Source: Corylus avellana (Eukaryota > Streptophyta > Magnoliopsida > Fagales > Betulaceae). Taken from it: DNA of 64,000 nucleotides. Below, one piece after another: positions 61,343 through 64,000 of this stretch (within the stretch, counting starts at the first letter, position 1; each line of letters starts with the position of its first letter). Under the pieces are notes generated by a model. It was given only the letters and a program-made list of their open reading frames with translations, did not search any database and was not told the origin of the DNA. The translations under genes and the position numbers were made by a program. Where the stretch lies: NCBI RefSeq assembly GCF_901000735.1, contig NC_081546.1, forward strand, positions 12,725,629-12,789,628. The letters are read 5' to 3'.

Positions 61343-61437
61343 ATATATAAATATTATCAAATAAAATAGAAATCCAGTTCCGGTTTCCCGGTTCCAGTTC
61401 CGGTTTTCCGGTAATTTTTGACACCGCTAGTTTGAAG
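60850..61437. mobile_element. Non-autonomous hAT-like element with 8-bp target duplication
   Basis: The insert 60858-61429 starts TAGGGGTGTCAA and ends TTGACACCGCTA, inverted ends matching at 11 of 12 positions. Both sides carry GTTTGAAG (60850-60857 and 61430-61437), a perfect 8-bp duplication as made by hAT transposases. The interior has many GGTTCCGGTT-type sub-terminal repeats in both orientations (60880-61015, 61375-61411) and a (TA)n tract (about 61309-61339). At 572 bp it has no coding capacity, so it is a MITE-like element mobilised in trans. Confidence 0.85.
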
Positions 61438-61883
61438 ATGATTTGATAGATTATGATTGTTTCGTAAATCGTAATAGTTGCTGCCATGTGTGCTTCATTT
61501 GAAGGCAATATTATTGATAATTGGTTGATTTCTCTATCTCTCAATTGGTGGCGTTGCCTTTGTGTAGAAACGCTGTCACAATTTTTATGGTAAGCCATCC
61601 AGTCACTTGTAACCTTCAATTTTGACTCTCTGAAATCCCACCATATCGGCGCTTTGCCCCACTTGTACTTCAAATCAAATATCTTTGTTGCATGGAAACG
61701 TAAGGACAACAATTCAACCACGCAAACTCATTTGAACATCCAAACACCTCATTAACTTCCAAGGAAGATATTTTCCTCCTTTCACTGATTTTGGATAAGA
61801 TAGTGATCGTACATACAACATGCACAAGTTGGTCTCCTCGACTTCAATAAAATATAACATCAAATTGAATACACGAAAATGGC
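61438..61883. other. Intergenic DNA without recognised features
   Basis: No ORF, RNA gene or repeat is supported between the hAT-like element and the gap. Confidence 0.5.
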
Positions 61884-61983
61884 NNNNNNNNNNNNNNNNN
61901 NNNNNNNNNNNNNNNNNNNNNNNNNNNNNNNNNNNNNNNNNNNNNNNNNNNNNNNNNNNNNNNNNNNNNNNNNNNNNNNNNNN
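61884..61983. other. Assembly gap (100 N)
   Basis: Exactly 100 N. The right flank is already inside a tandem repeat, so the gap probably hides more of that array. Confidence 0.99.
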
Positions 61984-62674
61984 TCTCGGACAGGTCCCGG
62001 GCGGGTCCCAGTCAAATCCTGGTCAGGTCCAGGTCAAGTCCTGGGAGGGTCTCGGTTAGGTCCTAGGCAGGTCTCGGGCGAGTCCTAGTCAAGTCTCGGG
62101 CGGGTCCCGGTCAAGTCTCGGGCAGGTCCCAGTCAGGTCCCAGGCGAGTCCCGAGAGGGTCCAGGGCGGGTTCCGGGCAAGTCCCTATGGGGTCTTGGGC
62201 AGGTCCCGGTCAAGTCTCGGGCAGGTCCCGGTCAAGTCCCGAGCGGGTCCCGGTCAAGTCCTAGTCAGGTCCAGGTCAAGTCCCAGGAGGGTCCCGATCA
62301 AGTCCCGGGCGAGTCCCGGGCAAGTCTCAGGCGGGTCCCGATTAGGTCCTGGTCAAGTGTCGGGCGGGTCCTGGGCAAGTCCCAGGCAGGTCCCGGTCAT
62401 GTCCTGGTCAGGTCTCGGGCAAGTCCCAGTCAAGTCCCGGTCGAGTCCCAGTTAGGTCCTGGGCGGGTCCCGGTCAGGTCCTGGGCAAGTCCCGGTCAAG
62501 TCCCGGGCGAATCCCGGTCAAGTCTCGGTTAGGTCCCGGGTAGGTCCCTCCGGGTTCCCAGGCAAGTCCCGGGTGGGTCCCCGTCAAGTCTCGGGTAGGT
62601 CTCGAGCAATTACCGGTCAAGTCCCGATCAGGTCCCAGTCAAGTCCCGGGTGGGACCTGGTCAAGTCCCGACGA
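61984..62674. repeat. 11-bp GC-rich minisatellite
   Basis: About 62 head-to-tail units of 11 bases stay in register from 61993 to 62674. The unit is roughly RGTCCCGGKCA with frequent C/T and G/A variants; positions 2-6 (GTCCC) vary least. Neighbouring units often alternate between GGTCCCGGTCA and AGTCYCGGGCA, hinting at a 22-base higher-order unit. The left end lies in the gap. The absence of stops in some frames comes from the unit, so it is not a gene. Confidence 0.88.
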
Positions 62675-63083
62675 GATTGTATGGGGGTCTTGGCAAGATC
62701 CATCAATTTAAGAATGAGATGCTCATAGTCGGAAAATGGTTTACGGTACCATTTTCCTAAAATTAAAGAAGAATTTTCGGTCAAAAGGAAAATATTTTCC
62801 GTTGACCACTATTTTACGTCGAGGTAAACACCGTAAAATACGAAAATCATTTTCTAAAAACTATTTTACATCGAAGTAAACGGAGCCTTAATGTAAATTA
62901 GACTGCAGTATATAATATGAAATGTCCAATATTATAATAATTTAAGAAAACAAACAATTTTTTATTAAAAAAAAAAACACAAAAATGTCGTACAAATCAA
63001 ATCGGTCTCCTGGTGAGTGCAAACAAATCAACACCCAACTGCCCAGACTATACGTTACTTGTCTAAGCAATTAATGATGATGT
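62675..63083. repeat. Palindrome-rich remnant, possibly of a DNA transposon
   Basis: GGAAAATGGT and ACCATTTTCC form a 10-bp perfect inverted pair with a 7-base loop at 62731-62757. Further phrases TTTTACGTCGAGGTAAACAC and TTTTACATCGAAGTAAACGG (62812-62884) repeat each other. Such phrases occur at ends of plant non-autonomous DNA elements, but no complete element was delimited. Confidence 0.4.
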
Positions 63084-63525
63084 TTGTGGTCGTGGTTAGG
63101 CGGCATGCCAAGTTGCCAACAGAGGCGGGCGGAGTGCTGCCTCAGCAAAACGTCCAATTCCTTCTTCATTATTAAAGAGAGAGAGGAATTCTATAAAATG
63201 GCATGCTTCCATGGGCAGTGGACTAGTGAGAAGGAATTAGTAGCTAGATTGGCTTCAAAGACGAGGGAAATCAGTTGCTTCCAAAAAGAAAAAGAAGAAG
63301 AAAAAAAATGCAGAAAAGGACACGTATTCTCCTTTCTGCTCATGGGATATTTTCTTTTTTCGTTTTCTTATAGCAAGTGTCAGCGTCCTCAGCCTCATCT
63401 GCTAATCACCTCAGGTAGCTGGTCAAGCACTTGCTAGCCATGCCATCTTTTACGACGAAGAATTGTCTTCTGTAGTTGTTTCTTCTTGTTGTAATCCCTG
63501 GAGATATTAGTTTGCAGAAGCCGCC
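63084..63525 (+). promoter_or_regulatory. Upstream region of the receptor-kinase-like gene
   Basis: A TATA-like CTATAAAATGG at 63191-63201 lies about 330 bases before the start codon. Small ORFs here have no recognisable features. Confidence 0.4.
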
Positions 63526-63610
63526 ATGGGAGGCACCCAGTTGCTGCTTTTTCTTGCTTTCTTTTCTGCTGGAATGCATCTCATTAACTCGCTTACAGAT
63601 CCTCGTGATG
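63526..63610 (+). CDS. First exon of a probable LRR receptor-like kinase (partial, continues past window)
   Basis: The ATG at 63526 has a good context (GCCGCCATGG). The 28 codons encode a signal peptide, MGGTQLLLFLAFFSAGMHLI, followed by NSLTDPRD, and end in a phase-1 GT donor (GATG then GTAGGC). Plant LRR receptor kinases of the At5g49770-like group begin with a signal peptide followed by TDPRDVAALQSLK-like sequence, and an exon junction just after DPRD would fit. The remaining exons lie beyond base 64000, so the kinase call is an inference from 28 residues. Confidence 0.5.
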
Positions 63611-63670
63611 GTAGGCACACACCATGTTTGTTGTTGTTTTTGTATTCTTTGTGCACACCATTTATATGTG

Positions 63671-63716
<46 letters not shown>

Positions 63717-64000
63717 GTTCTTTCATTTTGATCTGTCGCCCTGATTTGTAGAATGTTTGCCTTTCTTTCTCTGTAGAATTGTCTTACCAGCACGATGTTG
63801 TCTGTATGATAAAAAATATATTATTTGTCATTGTTCTTGAGGTACTCTTCGATTAGAGGCTGAAGGTTACTAGAAATTGCATGATCTGCTATAGCTCTAC
63901 TGTGTACAACATTTTTAACGAGTTTACTGACAAACAATCTCATAGCTAGAATTGTAAAAAGTGTTAAAAAGTAATGATCAAGTAACTAAATTTATCTATT
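63611..64000 (+). other. First intron (partial) with TC/TA microsatellite
   Basis: It follows the donor at 63611 and contains (TC)n(TA)n at about 63671-63716. No second exon is recognised before the window ends. Confidence 0.45.

Noticed and set aside
61984..62455. Long open frames through the minisatellite and the N gap
   Set aside because: They arise because the 11-bp unit lacks stop codons in those frames and because N runs were translated as X.
63084..63437. 117-codon ORF before the receptor-kinase-like exon
   Set aside because: No signal, domain or splice evidence; it overlaps the putative TATA box and promoter.

Overview
The window is plant nuclear DNA, most likely from a eudicot and probably a woody one. 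It is dominated by Ty3/gypsy LTR retrotransposons of the Athila/Tat type, and ends in a gene-bearing flank whose genes have GT-AG introns. The species cannot be fixed from the sequence. All family assignments, identities and alignments here were made by eye, with no searches run.

Bases 1-52342 are a stack of retroelements. Copy 1 of family A (+ strand, 1-6976) runs into a 100-N gap. Next come a decayed CACTA transposase fragment (7077-7844) and a family B LTR fragment (7845-8665). Copy 2 of family A (+ strand, 8666-18501) follows, nearly identical to copy 1. On the minus strand lie a family B gag with its 5' LTR (18502-21322), a second B LTR separated by a leader stub (21323-22848), and a family C element with gag, pol, an extra ORF and a 5' LTR (22849-32836).

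From 32837 to 52342 the nesting can be partly resolved from target-site duplications. An Athila-like 3' LTR (D) is split at 35688/52205 by an unclassified long LTR (T) with duplicated ATTTT. T contains another Athila-like LTR (E). E is split by a complete minus-strand family B element (37839-50944, duplication RATCA). Its integrase is split in turn by a plus-strand solo B LTR (43205-44556, duplication CAATY). Every readable primer-binding site matches, or is a decayed match to, the 3' end of tRNA-Asp(GTC).

From 52343 to 54594 there is repeat-derived intergenic DNA with CT-rich low complexity. An 11-exon host gene (54801-60537, +) encodes a protein of about 558 residues with an N-terminal helical domain like that of ZC3H14/Nab2 and one RRM, so it is probably a nuclear poly(A)-RNA-binding protein. 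Downstream are a non-autonomous hAT-like element with a perfect 8-bp duplication, an 11-bp GC-rich minisatellite bounded by a gap, and the signal-peptide exon of what is probably a leucine-rich-repeat receptor kinase running off the right edge.

No clearly new biological system was found. The most unusual signals are TCGATCGA-type palindromic motif clusters shared by families B, C, D and E at several positions, a polypurine-tract-like motif repeated three times in the 3' internal region, an extra post-integrase ORF in families B and C, and the 11-bp minisatellite.
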